The notes under the pieces: model-generated
Databases searched by the model: none
What the model was told of the DNA's origin: nothing
Seen by the model: the letters and a program-made list of their open reading frames with translations, nothing else
Part shown: positions 20,852-31,184 of the stretch, piece after piece
Layout of the letters: each line of letters opens with the position of its first letter
Position numbering within the stretch: position 1 is the first letter of the stretch
Made by a program: the position numbers and the translations under genes
Assembly: GCA_019059635.1 (NCBI GenBank)
Contig: JAGVRJ010000015.1
Span: forward strand, 1,054,001 to 1,118,000
Length of the DNA: 64,000 nt
From: Proales similis
Lineage: Eukaryota; Rotifera; Eurotatoria; Ploima; Proalidae
Direction of reading: 5' to 3'

Positions 20852-21700
20852 ATGAATTTGAACATTCTGCTTGTGATCTCAATTGCGTGGTGGAGTTCTA
20901 TCGAAGGTGAGAGAGATCGACAAAGCTAGGTGCTCGCTCTGCATCGAATTCGAGCATGAGCCAATCTAACTGATCATTTGCGGATTTAAAGGAAAAGGAT
21001 TCAGATTTGGCGGAGGTTCCAGATCGAGCAGAAGTAGATACAGAAGCTCACGCACAAGAGTAAGTATGAGAATGCCGAACGAATTCATACTTGTGTGTCG
21101 CTATCGATTTTTCTCTTCTTTGACTCAAGTTCAGAGGCGGCGGCGGCGTGGCTGGCATAAGCGGAAATCCATTTCTAGAGTAATTTGACTCTGCCTTCAT
21201 TCAAGCTGTTTTCTAAATCGAATACATTTGCTCTCTTGAGAAAGGGCCATTCTAAACTGGAATCGCTAGCGTCCCAGGTGGCTGGAAACAAATTGAAATA
21301 CGGCTTGGCGATAGGCGCTGCTGGCGGTGCTGGTTGGGCCTTGACGGCGCTCACTTTGAGTCAGTCGAAGCTCGGATCAGTTAAAGGAGCCAATTGTACC
21401 AACACGTTTGACTTTGACGGATTCAAATTCGGCACTTTTCAGTGTCCGATTGAGGGCTTCTCTGTCGACGATTTGGCCTGTTGCGGCCAGCCAGACCGTC
21501 AGTTTTGCTGCAGCATGTCTCAATCGCTTCGCAACTACACAATCAACACCCAAGTCAGCAATCGCAGAAAAGACGACGGCTTTCCTTTTTTCGGATTCTT
21601 CTTTATCTTTGTTCCCTTTATGGCTTTCCTCATATCAGGCAGCGTTCTAGTTGCCTACATTGTGCACAAGAAGGCCTATAAAAAGCTTCCGTTTTTCTAG
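20852..21700 (+). CDS. Shisa-like membrane protein A
   Basis: Predicted single-pass membrane protein of 214 aa. Exons 20852-20906 (signal peptide, starting MNLNILLVISIAWW), 20992-21059 (Arg/Ser-rich) and 21179-21700. The last exon carries a Cys module: C-TNTFDFDG-x4-GTFQCP-x-EGF-x4-ACCG-x5-QFCCS, which matches the Shisa N-terminal pattern (Cys, then FxCP, CCG, and a closing CC). A Phe-rich membrane helix (about residues 176-200) and a short basic tail follow. It belongs to the same family as the genes at 23266, 24582, 25448 and 31185. Vertebrate Shisa proteins act in ER retention of Wnt/FGF receptors or as AMPA-receptor auxiliaries; the role of this one is unknown. The acceptor of exon 3 is set by frame; a small extra exon within 21136-21178 cannot be excluded. 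Confidence 0.7.
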
Positions 21701-22010
21701 TCCGACGACCTTGAAGCTTTGCTCTCTTGATTCTGCCCTTAATTGAATATTCAGCTCTTAACTCTTCAACTAGGTGTTTGAGCGTCTTAAACAATATGAA
21801 AATAAAAATAGAACGCCGTTTGAATACTGATGTAGTGATGCGTGTGCTTTAAAATCGACTACTAGGATACTGGTGGAGGCGAATCGCCTTCTAGGAGACA
21901 AGCGTGTCGGCACTTGGTTGACTTGCTGGTTGCCATGGCAACGCGGCTGGATTGAATAAATCACCAGCAAGACTCGCACATAGGTGGTCAGTCATAGACA
22001 GGAAGGAGAA

Positions 22011-23108
22011 ATGTCTCAAGCTGAGGCTGGCACATGGACCAGTGGCAAAAACGCATCGGATCGGGCTTACCTCGAGCGCAACCACGTTTCCAAAATATTC
22101 AAGCAGCTTCTTGAGCAGCTGCAGAGCTCACAGCCCAGCGACCCGATCGCCTACATTCACAACTTGTGAGTCTGATTTCGCCTCGTGAGACGCTCGCCGA
22201 CTAATAAATGCCCATTCTGCTGCTCAAGCTTTCAGCATCTTAAAGAGCCATTGGAGCCTGCCAAGCTCGCCTACGAGCGGCTCAAAGTGTTGAACGCCGA
22301 CACTGTTGCGTTGGACGAGTGTCTTCTGGAAGCCTACGACATTTTGATAGACGGCGCCAACACTCGTAATTACAGCCACCTAATAGCCTTCATAAATGCC
22401 TGTCTGCTTCTAATAAATTGCTTTGAATGAATAGTGACCAGCAAGAAAACGGCGAGATATCAGTTCGCCGACTTGTTCAATCGGCTCGTCTCTTTGCTGT
22501 GCGAGTGAGTATTTGCTTTGCTTTCGCTTTTTTACGCCACAGGAACAAGATTCAAAATGTCAACCAACTTTGATCTGCAGAGAAAAGCTCCCTGAACGCG
22601 AGGCCAAGCAGATTGTGGAAAAGCTCAGCATCAGAGCGCCGAATGTGATTAGTTTCTTCCGATTCAGATCTTCGATTCGACTTGTTCTCCTCGCCCAAGG
22701 TAATTCAGCTTCACTCGAATTTCAGAGCGATTGAGACACGAGCTTCGGCCTAGAATATCTCAACGAATGTGGCCAACTATTTGAGAAGCTAAAGTCGTCC
22801 GGCAGACAGAACAGAGTAAATAGACAAGTCACAGAGCTGATGGTCGACCACCTTTCTTCAGCGCTGGACAAGAGCCTGCAGGCCTCGAACGAATCGTAAG
22901 CATCCAACTTGGCGCATCTTTGAGTCCAGTCCTAAATGAGTGGATAAAAAGGAAAATTGCAGCCCTGTACGATTTGTCGCCGCATGGCCTGAGCACTCTG
23001 TTCGGAGAGAATCAACACAAGCTGAGCGAGCCGTGCGAAGAGATCCATTTTGACCAGTTTGTTCACATCTCGTTTAAGCTGTTTCTCAACTCAATTAAGC
23101 TCACGTGA
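22011..23108 (+). CDS. RIIa/DPY-30-type domain protein, probably ciliary
   Basis: 259 aa in six exons: 22011-22165, 22229-22365, 22435-22504, 22581-22699, 22754-22895, 22952-23108. Residues about 17-55 (YLERNHVSKIFKQLLEQL, then PSDPIAYIHN) look like the R2D2/RIIa dimerisation motif that starts PKA regulatory subunits and many axonemal proteins, with the typical P-x-D-P-I-x-Y-I end. The rest is helical with no catalytic motif I recognise. Proteins of this build bind A-kinase anchoring proteins in cilia and sperm flagella; that role is inferred. Exon ends were set by phase: the last acceptor (AAAAAG) gives a normal 56-nt intron, whereas the alternative would need 29 nt. Confidence 0.6.
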
Positions 23109-23265
23109 ACTGTTTTGGTTGAGAGAGAGAGAGAGAGGCGTTGTTGCTGTTGTTGTTGAAATGGCTTTATTTTTTTCGCCTCTCGCTGTTTGCATTCAAA
23201 GAATAAACGAAATCTCACCCGAATGAAACAAGTTGGCCTTTATGTATGATACATCGTATGTGAGC

Positions 23266-24223
23266 TCACGATTCGAACAAAGGAATCGATTTGTAAAAGC
23301 TCTTGCCACCAACACAAATTAACACGCAGCAGCCAGCGACCAGCAGGGCCAGAATGATGACCACCAGGGCGTAGATGAGAAGGAGCAGAGTGTTGCTGTT
23401 CTGCCTAACGCCCGGCTGATCCCAATACTGATCGGCCTCGAGCGACTCGGATACCGTGCAGCAGAACTGGTAGCCCGGCGAGCCACAGCACGCAACGTCG
23501 TCCACCGAGAAGCCTTCGATCGGGCACTGGAATCGACCGTACGAGTAGCCGTCATAGTCCATCGTGTTTGAACAGAAAGCTCCCTGAACTCTGCCGAGCT
23601 CGTTAGGTCTCAGGTTGTAGTAGCCCAATGCGCCCGCACCGCCTACCAGGGCTGGCCCGTATTGGTGCTTGTCTTTGCCGTGCAGCTTCTTCTCCAGCTT
23701 TTTCTTGGCGATTTTCTTCGCCAAAGATTTCAGCTTGGAGAACACTTTGCTTGAATAGAGCGGCAATCAACAAAGTTCTTTTGAATTCACTGGCAAACAG
23801 AAAGCTCACCTCTTCTTTGACGACGACGACGACGACGACGAAGAGAAAGAGGAGGAAGATGAAATTGAACTGTCGCCGAAAGTCGACTTTTTCGAGTCCT
23901 TCGTCTCCTTGCCTAACTTGTCGAGCACCTTTTCCGCTCCATCCTTCAGCTTATTCCTAATTTGGCCATTCTCAGAGCTCTTCTTTATCTTGCTGGACGC
24001 TTTGCTCCAGGCCTTGTCGGCCACCACTCTAACTCGGTAGTTTGAGCTACTTTGCGACGAAGAGGAGGACGAGGAAGCGCTTCGACTCAGCCTAAAGCCT
24101 TCTGAGCCTTGAACCGGATTACGGGTTACCTCCGATCCCCAATTCATGTTTGATCCACTCACCATTGATCCAAGTGGCATCAGCAAGCAGAAACAACAGC
24201 CAAACGTGAATGGATAACTTCAT
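23266..24223 (-). CDS. Shisa-like membrane protein B
   Basis: 280 aa. Exons in coding order: 24163-24223 (signal peptide MKLSIHVWLLFLLADATW), 23810-24107, 23266-23749. After the signal comes a Ser-rich stretch, a helical segment with KLKDGAEKVLDKLGK, and a second Ser run ending KK. The third exon has a very basic VFSKLKSLAKKIAKKKLEKK block, then the Shisa-type Cys module (FCSNTMDYDG, GRFQCPIEGF, VACCG, YQFCC), a membrane helix rich in Leu/Val/Ala, and a short tail ending FES. Exon phases (1, then 2) and the DGA-K and AKK-KLEKKLHGK motifs are shared with the gene at 25448, so the two are close paralogues. Cellular role unknown. Confidence 0.72.
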
Positions 24224-24341
24224 TTATTTGCCGTTTTTAGCTCCTCTGCACAAGTTTGAATGAAAACGGGCTCGAATTTCGAAGCATTTTGATTTAATTC
24301 AGCAGCAGCCTGGCTCTTAATTAAAATTCACGCTTGTCGCT

Positions 24342-24374
24342 CGGCGTTTACCTGTAGACAATGAGTCAATCAAC
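24342..24374 (-). repeat. Conserved upstream 33-mer with splice-donor core (copy 1)
   Basis: On the minus strand the block ends TTGTCTACAG/GTAAACGCCG, which looks like a splice donor at the end of a non-coding 5' exon. It lies about 120 bp upstream of the ATG of Shisa-like B and matches 25244-25276 at 27 of 33 positions. Confidence 0.55.
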
Positions 24375-24581
24375 ACAAAGCCGACACATTCAACGCTTTT
24401 ATGCATGCGCCCACTTTCGAGTCGGAGAAAAACGCTAATTGAGGTTCCTACATGGATTTGTTTAATCGCTGCGACTTGTTCGAACTGGCTCAATCAGCCA
24501 GCGCCTTCTCAATAATCCAAATTGAGGCGAGTCGAGTGGTCTAAAATGGCATTTTTTTGCATTTCAAACAAGAGAATTGGA

Positions 24582-25152
24582 TCAGCTGTTTATTGGCTTG
24601 TAAAATTGCCGCGCGCTGAATATGAGGGCCAGACAGCAAATAATGAAGAACATGGCGAGCAAGAGGCCGAGAAGAGCGAAAAACACTTGGAATACGGGAT
24701 AGGAGTAGTTGAACTGGCCGTAGAGATCCTGACTGGCCCAAGTCTCTGGTCGCTCTGATTCAAACTGGCTGCAGCAATATTGATGGCCACGTGCACCGCA
24801 ACAAGCCAACGCATCCAACGGAAAACTCTCGAGTGGACATTGGAATCGGCCAAATGTGATGCCGTCGTATTCCTTGTTGTTTACACATTCGAGCCCAAAG
24901 CCGATGTTGTTGGCTCTTGCGTTTTCATTCGCTGGAGCTGACGGTCTCTCTTGCTTCAGCTTTTGCGCCAACAAGTACAGTCTGTGATAAGGGCTTCGAC
25001 GGGCGACAAGAAGCTCATTGCTTGTGAGAAGAGAGCTCGACGACTGGCACTTACCCGCCCTCTGAAGGTTGCCTATAGTGCGACTGCTGGTCCGGCGGCG
25101 GCGCCATCACGCTCCAAGTCTGCCAAACTACGAATATGGTGATTATACGCAT
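24582..25152 (-). CDS. Shisa-like membrane protein C
   Basis: Short member, 165 aa, two exons in coding order: 25055-25152 and 24582-24981. The N-terminus MRIITIFVVWQTWSVMA is a plausible short signal peptide, followed by a Pro/Gln segment. The Cys module reads ECVNNKEYDG, GRFQCPLESF, ACCGARGHQYCCS; FxCP, CCG and YCC are exactly as in vertebrate Shisa. A membrane helix (VFFALLGLLLAMFFIICCLAL) and the short tail RQFYKPINS end the protein. It lacks the Ser-rich and poly-basic segments of paralogues B and D. The start was placed at 25152 because no other ATG gives a signal peptide in frame. Confidence 0.68.
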
Positions 25153-25243
25153 TCGCTGCGGTCGTGTCTCGATTCGACTGAATGCTCGAACCTTGAGTGC
25201 AGACCCAGTTGAGAATGCAGTGCGAGCTTTGCCAATCTACTAA

Positions 25244-25276
25244 CGGCGCTCACCTGTAGACAAATTGTCGATCAAC
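25244..25276 (-). repeat. Conserved upstream 33-mer with splice-donor core (copy 2)
   Basis: The second copy of the block, about 95 bp upstream of the ATG of Shisa-like C, reading TTGTCTACAG/GTGAGCGCCG on the minus strand. Probably a duplicated 5' UTR exon end. Confidence 0.55.
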
Positions 25277-25447
25277 ATATTTTCATCTTCTCATTAATAA
25301 ACCACCTTGAAGCGCTCTGAGGCGCTGCATTTTCAAATAAAAAACGAACATTTTTATTTCCAACTAGAGTTCATTCTCGAACGTGTTTAATGGATTCATA
25401 TTCATTTAGAGCAAAAGAAAGTCGAAATTTCTAAAAGCAGTTCTATT

Positions 25448-26725
25448 CTACTCGTCTTGGTGTTCATCACTCGATGATTGCCGTTCGTCGTCGTCGTCCT
25501 CTTGCAGATGTTCTTGTTCGGCCACTGCGTCGTCTTGCGAATGAATGGCCTCCATTTCATTGGAATCTGCTTCACTGCCGCCGTCGCCGCTGCTGCTGCT
25601 TTTTCTTTTGCCGATCGCCTTGTACACTCCCTTTTTGATGCAGAGCACAACGCAAACAATCAATGAAATGACAAGCAAGCAAGCGACACCGATCGCCACC
25701 AAGATGAATATCAGCACCGAGCCGACGAATTTGCCCACATTCACAGACTTGACACTTGGCAGAAGGTCCTTTTTCAATTCGACTGTGCTCGTCGACACAG
25801 TCGGCTGCAGAGCGGCCGGGTCGGAATCGTCGAGCTCCGACTCGCTTTCAGCAACATCGAGCACGTGCAGATAGTCAGTTTCGGGCGTTGGATCGTCGCC
25901 TCGTGCAGGAACAACTTGCGCTTGAAGTTGATTGACGCTTGCCGCGGCACTTCGCATTGACTCTGATCTTGTGCAGCAGAACTGCTCACCAGGCGGACCA
26001 CAGCAGGCGATCTCGTTTGCACTGAACCCTTCTATCGGACATTGAAAGCGGCCGTAGACCATTCCGTCGTATTCCACATTGTTGGTGCAGTAGTCGCCCT
26101 GAATCGTGCGGAACTCAACTGGACGATAGATGTACTGTGGCTGATCGTCATAGTCGTAGTCATATTGCACATGTCCATGCAGGCCCTTTGGACCCGAGTG
26201 AGTCGGCGGCCGGCTGCTTTTCGTCTTGTTCTTGCCGTGCAGCTTCTTCTCCAGCTTTTTTTTCACCATTTTTTTGGCCACCGATTTGAAGATGGAGAAC
26301 GCTTTGCTTCAAGCGACGGTGCATTAAAACCAGACTTATTCAGTAAATGAGGTCGGCAGGTTTACTTTTTCATTGACGACGAACTGTCGGTCGAGTCGGC
26401 AGTCGGGTTTCCTGTCAACGAGCCATCGCTCACGATGCCGTTGAAAATCTTCTTGGCGCCGTCCTTCACCTTCTCCTTCAGTTTTGCTTGCTTTTCTTGG
26501 TCGTCGCCGACCAACACACTGGACACCTTTCCGAGCACTTTATCGGCCGTACCTCTTGCATTGCGAATCAACTTGATGTTTTGTTCGCTTTGTGCCACTG
26601 GACCTGTGATTTGCGTGCTAGAATCGACTGTCAAACAACAGCTAGAATAACTGACCTGAGAATCCGCGCTCGCACACGAATGCCAGAAGTATGCACGACG
26701 ACAAGAGACCGATAGAGAATTTCAT
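25448..26725 (-). CDS. Shisa-like membrane protein D, long acidic tail
   Basis: 396 aa. Exons in coding order: 26656-26725 (signal peptide MKFSIGLLSSCILLAFVC), 26366-26627, 25448-26306. Layout follows gene B: a helical segment with KVKDGAKKIFNGIV, a Ser run, then KAFSIFKSVAKKMVKKKLEKK, then a Tyr/Asp-rich spacer and the Cys module (YCTNNVEYDG, GRFQCPIEGF, IACCG, EQFCC). Unlike B it has about 70 extra residues between the Cys module and the membrane helix (FILVAIGVACLLVISLIVCV) and a long cytoplasmic tail that is Ser- and then Asp/Glu-rich, ending HQDE. The tail suggests an added intracellular role. The exon 3 start is fixed by the shared phase-2 junction seen in B. Confidence 0.72.
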
Positions 26726-27235
26726 TTTCTTTACTCGCAATCTTCAAGTAACGCTCTTCTCTCTCACTTTTCAAGCCCACACAGGGACAGAAGGAGTTTA
26801 AAAACAAGCCAGCGAGAGGTTTGTTTAGGGATGATTAAATAAGTGCTGAGCCCTGTTGCAGCCGTCAATAATATTCTGGGTTCTAGCTCTTTTTTATTAA
26901 TCCGCAACCAAAAAAAAAAGACAGAGAGAACGAATAATTTAATCGCTTTTCTGCTCGGCTCATGACTAAGTTTTACATTGTTGTTTCTTAATTAATGCAC
27001 GATTACGCGTGTCTTGATCTTTTTGGTCTACTTTTTCGAGTCTTTAAATGTGTGTAGAAGTAAGAGCAGAAAAAGAAGGGGTTTGCGGCGGCGGCGGCGG
27101 AGGCGTAGAAGAGCAGAATGAATTGTTGCGGGTCGGCTGTGGGTTGGTGGGAAGGTGTAAATCGTCGGTCGCGGTAATTGTTAGTCAGCGTCCAGAGTTA
27201 CTTGGAATAGACCACGTGACTAGAACGAATCGAGT
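26726..27235. other. Intergenic, no gene found
   Basis: Upstream flank of Shisa-like D and 3' flank of ATP6AP2. It has a poly-A run near 26910 and a GGC-repeat patch near 27085. No gene is seen. Confidence 0.45.
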
Positions 27236-28211
27236 TTATTGGTCTTTCTTGATGCGCTGGCTGGTCATTCGGTAAATCACGGTCGAGTGGCCCGGATCCA
27301 TCGAGCCCATTCCGTACGAAATGCCCAACACGGCCAGAGCGAGCAGCAGGCACAGCCAGAATATCAAGTTAAACATGGCCGGATAGCTCTCGCTGTAGAA
27401 CTCAGCCAGAACGACCTTGGGCGACTCGCTCACCTGCAGACAGCTCAAGTCAAGTTGTGAGAAGCAAGATTGCAATCCTGCTTACCTGACGACGGTCGCG
27501 CGACAACTTGCCTTGTGGAACAACGATTGCCAGCAGCCTATCTGAGCCGGACAAGCAGCTGTTCTTGTAAGATTCGATTGTCTTCTCGATCGAGTCTCTC
27601 AGCTCCACTGAATCGACGCTGGTCGCATCGAATATGTTCACTGCGGCTTTTTGGCTGCACAATTGCTTTTTTTTTGGCAAATTTCGCATCAAATGCACGT
27701 CACGAGCGTAACAGAAGGTTTACATACTTGAAGTTCTTGGTCGCTCTGAGGCAACGAGTCCAGCAAACGGAAATGGTTCGACGCCTCTTCAAGTTTCATT
27801 TCGCTGTCCTTTGATTTTAATGTTAATCAATGTTGAATGAGCTCATTGGCAGTCGGTGCTTTACTTGAACATCGCTGACGCGTTGGTAGCCGAGCTGCTC
27901 AGCGGCTAGTTGATCGACTTGAAAGATCAGTGTTGCCTTGATCGGCTTCAAAGGGCTCGAGCTAGTCAGACCGGACCATTTGATCGGCTGCCAGAATACA
28001 TGAATCAGGCAAGGAGGAGCAAGCTGAGCGAAAGGAATATTACGTTCACAATTGAGTAGCCAGAAGCAGCAAGCAGAAGATCGGCCAACTCCGACATGTC
28101 GATGGGCTCTTCCGAGTCGAACTGAAGGTGAGCTGGCTTACGGGCGATCAGCAGATCTGCCCTGCATGTGCTCAATGCAATGATTAGAAGCAAAAGTGCG
28201 TTTCGTAACAT
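27236..28211 (-). CDS. ATP6AP2: V-ATPase accessory protein 2 / (pro)renin receptor
   Basis: Type I membrane subunit associated with the V-ATPase Vo sector; family members also bridge V-ATPase to Wnt signalling. 249 aa. Exons in coding order: 28044-28211, 27865-27987, 27728-27808, 27486-27665, 27236-27433. The signal peptide is MLRNALLLLIIALSTCRA. The C-terminal third is diagnostic: SESYPAMFNLIFWL, a membrane helix, MDPGHSTVIYRMTSQRIK, ending KKDQ, a KKxx-type ER-retrieval-like signal. The luminal part is clearly shorter than in human (350 aa) or fly (320 aa), and I could not align the region between the signal peptide and the AVNIFDA block in detail, so an exon could be missing in the 28.0-kb region, although the phases close as given. 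Confidence 0.88.
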
Positions 28212-28845
28212 TATCTCCACCAGTTCACTTCTTGGCTGGGTCAGAACTATTCTAAAATCGAAAGGCAATCGGCTTCAGAAATTGGAGCAAACAGGTGCAG
28301 AGAGGAGAGGGCAGAGAAAACAAGAAATATCGCGATCGAGTCAAGAACGGCTCTCTCTGTGCCCAAGTGAAAGAGAACGCGCGGTGCCCGAGTTCAGGTT
28401 AGTCAAGGCGTTGCTTGAACCGGTTCGCTTCGATGTTGATTAAGTTGAATGAAAAAGAGCCTGCCTGCCTGCTTGTCTCATTCGGATGCTCATATGACTT
28501 GCGCTGATTTTCTTTTCGCGCATAAATTTGCATTAAAAGCTGCGTAGACGACAATGACAAGAGCTGCTTGACGCTTCCAACATGCTATTTGGCTTTCTCA
28601 ATCGATCGCGCTTCTGAATTATTACCGCATTCCAAAGCCCTCTTAATGCGGCAGTCTGCCATTCTCATCAATTGTCTTCTTCTGTCTCTTTCCGATTTCA
28701 AACTTGCATTTTTTTCTCAAGCATCCGATTTATTATAATTATTAAAAAGAATATAAAGATACCGACTCTGAGGCGCAAACAAGAAGAGAGGCAACGATAG
28801 AGAGGGAGAGGGGCAGAGCAGAGTTGGGCACATTGGTCAGGTGAA
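28212..28845. other. Intergenic, no gene found
   Basis: Upstream flank of ATP6AP2. No coding signal; GAGA-rich near 28800. Confidence 0.45.
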
Positions 28846-29854
28846 TCAATGAAATAGAGACGGAGCTAGATTTTGTCCAATTGCGTACAAAAGCGAGGAA
28901 TAGGGACTTATTGAAATGTTCTCTTGTATTTGCTCGAGCGATGAACCGATTAGAAGCTGACGTAGAGCGTACCAGAGCTTAAGGGGCCACATGACCAGGT
29001 CGGCCAGACGGTGGCTGTTGACTTCGGCGTAGCATGACGAGTCAACTTGATTGACCATCAACGTGCCGTGCTCAGTCAACGGCGCAACGAAGCCCTCTCT
29101 CACTTCGAACCAGATTTTGACAACCTTCTCCAATTGAACCTGCTGAGTTTCAGAGTTGTACACTCGGAGCTGGTCGGCCAGTTCAACTTGGGCCGCCTTC
29201 ACGTAGCCCTTGCCGTGCACATACAGTAAATGCTGGCTGGTGAGGGTGATGCTCGATCCGTCGCTCAAATGAATGGTTTGAAACAGTGCAGACTGATTGA
29301 GGTCAGCGTGAAGGAAGCCGAGCACTTTGGAGTCAACGAGGCTGCCGTCTGAGCTGAAGGCTTTCACCACATCTCCTTGGCGCAGATGCTTCATCAGCGC
29401 CAACTGGCCGTCGGCACGAACCACTTGGGCGTCGGACGGAAAGCATCTCTGCAGCAGCTGTGGGTCTAAATTCTTCGCTTTGCTTTTAGAGGTCAACCGA
29501 GCTCGGAGCGAGCGACTGCTTACTTTTTATGATGCACTCCTGGTCGCGGCCACTGATGCAGCATTTCAAGTTCAAATCCTGCAGCTCTTCAAGAATGCCA
29601 GTGGCCGCCTTGCCTCCGATGCAGTCGCGTAGATAAGTGGTCAGACAAGTCATGTAGCCGTTGGCCATGTGGCAAAAGCTCTTGTAGTCGCCCTTTGATA
29701 TCAGGTCAATAAACGCCTGCGGGTTGATTGTCAAGCATTGGAACATTTGACTCGGATTGTCCGTGACTGGGCAGCCAGCTGCGCTCGACAGTCCCATGTT
29801 TACCGTCAGCCAGACGAGCACCAAAGTGAATTTTATTTTCAGACACCAATGCAT
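28846..29854 (-). CDS. Secreted Cys-rich protein with C-terminal Hint/hog domain
   Basis: 320 aa, two exons in coding order: 29524-29854 and 28846-29477. The N-terminal part (1-110) has a signal peptide (LVLVWLTVNMGLSSAA) and a small all-Cys domain with eight cysteines including a CC pair; it is not a hedgehog signalling domain. Residues from about 126 form a Hint module of the hedgehog type: CFPSDAQV with the catalytic Cys, LRQGDVVKAF, LTSQHLL (the TxxH histidine), LADQLRV, and the late block APLTEHGTLMVNQV followed by SSCYAEVNSH and ADLVMWPL, which closely follows hedgehog's own C-terminus. Such modules self-cleave at the Cys and may attach a sterol. The N-terminal domain would be the released or lipidated ligand; its function is unknown. 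Confidence 0.82.
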
Positions 29855-31184
29855 TTGTGCTCTTGCTTCGCTTTTAGCTTCCTTAATGAATGTAGCCCGT
29901 CGCTGATCGCTTCGGCTGATGGATATTCTAAAACGTTAAAAGGACAAACGAATGAGTCGGCCCAACGAGACTATTATTTTTCTTGCGAGTGCGGCCAGAC
30001 TCGCGCACCAAGTTTAAAAGTAGATTGCAATTGCGACGAAGAAACTCGATCACGGAGGGCAAGGATGCGAGAGGACACCCCCATTGAGTCGCATGATCGG
30101 CCCTACCGGTCCATCGATCTGCTTCGAAAATTGAGCGTGAAGCCAAAATGAAGAAAAAAGAAAAATATTGAAACAAAATACGACGAACGTGCGAGCGAGC
30201 AAGAGCCGGCCGACGGAGCTATTTTCGTTTCGGATTATCTCATTGGCATATCGCTTACAGCTATTTCAACTCGTTCGCTCTTGTCCTCAATATTTCTAAA
30301 TTTGAACACGTTCAACTTTGGAGACATAAATACGCCGAGTTGATGATGGCAAATCCGCTCAATCCGATAAGGCTTGTTGCCATTCTAAATCAGCTCGAGC
30401 ATTTCAGACGCCCATCGCGACTGACTGACCATCGTGCGCCCACTTGCCTCTATTCGACTCAATTCAACGCATTTCTATGCAAATTTCTCCAACCCTCACC
30501 ATTGAGTTGACAATTTAATCTTTTACTCATTGGACGGGTTCGATTTGACTTTATTTTCGGCAATGTTTGCAAACGCTGCAGAAATCTTTAGGATTCGACA
30601 TCATCGCCACGATTGTTATGGTCGCCTGGTCGACTAGTCGCTTTCATTGAGGGTGTCGAAGAAGAGGCGACTACTTGGCGTGAGCTGTTTGATTCAGAAA
30701 CGCAATGACGGGATTAGAATCGGATTAGAAATGAGATCGTGGATCAGGAGTTGATTGCGTCGCGCTAAATACTCTTTAATAGAAGGCGTCGAATGGGTTA
30801 AAGAGACACACTCAGCTCAGTCGAGTACACAGGAGGAGTGGCTCAGAATGAAGCTCACAACCGCCGCTTACTCGTTCCTGATCCGGTTATCTGCCTCTGC
30901 GCGCTTTTTATTTTTTCCTTCAAATTCTCCTATCTGGGCCATTGCTAATTTATGAGCATACAATTATTATTTGTCGAATGCATTATTAGCGAGAAGGCTC
31001 GCAAAATTGCAAAAGAGAAACCCGATGCGGCTGAAAATAAATTTGCGCGCATACACGCACATACACAAACACACAGACGAAAGAGATTCATAAAAGTAAA
31101 AAAAAAAAGAAGCGAATTACGTAAATTGTGTACATGGAACATTGGGCCATCAGATCGGACCAGTGAATCAAAATTCAGGCAACA
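29855..31184. other. Intergenic, no gene found
   Basis: About 1.3 kb between divergent genes. It is AT-rich with a CACACA/ACACAC patch near 31060-31080. No exon is supported. Confidence 0.45.

Noticed and set aside
22896-22924. 29-nt intron in the RIIa-domain gene
   Set aside because: A 56-nt intron ending AAAAAG fits phase and the usual size; the acceptor type recurs in neurexin IV and WWOX.
24342-24374. Spliced-leader RNA gene suggested by the TTGTCTACAG/GT core
   Set aside because: There are only two copies, both just upstream of paralogous genes, and I see no Sm-site or stem structure; a duplicated 5' UTR exon is simpler.
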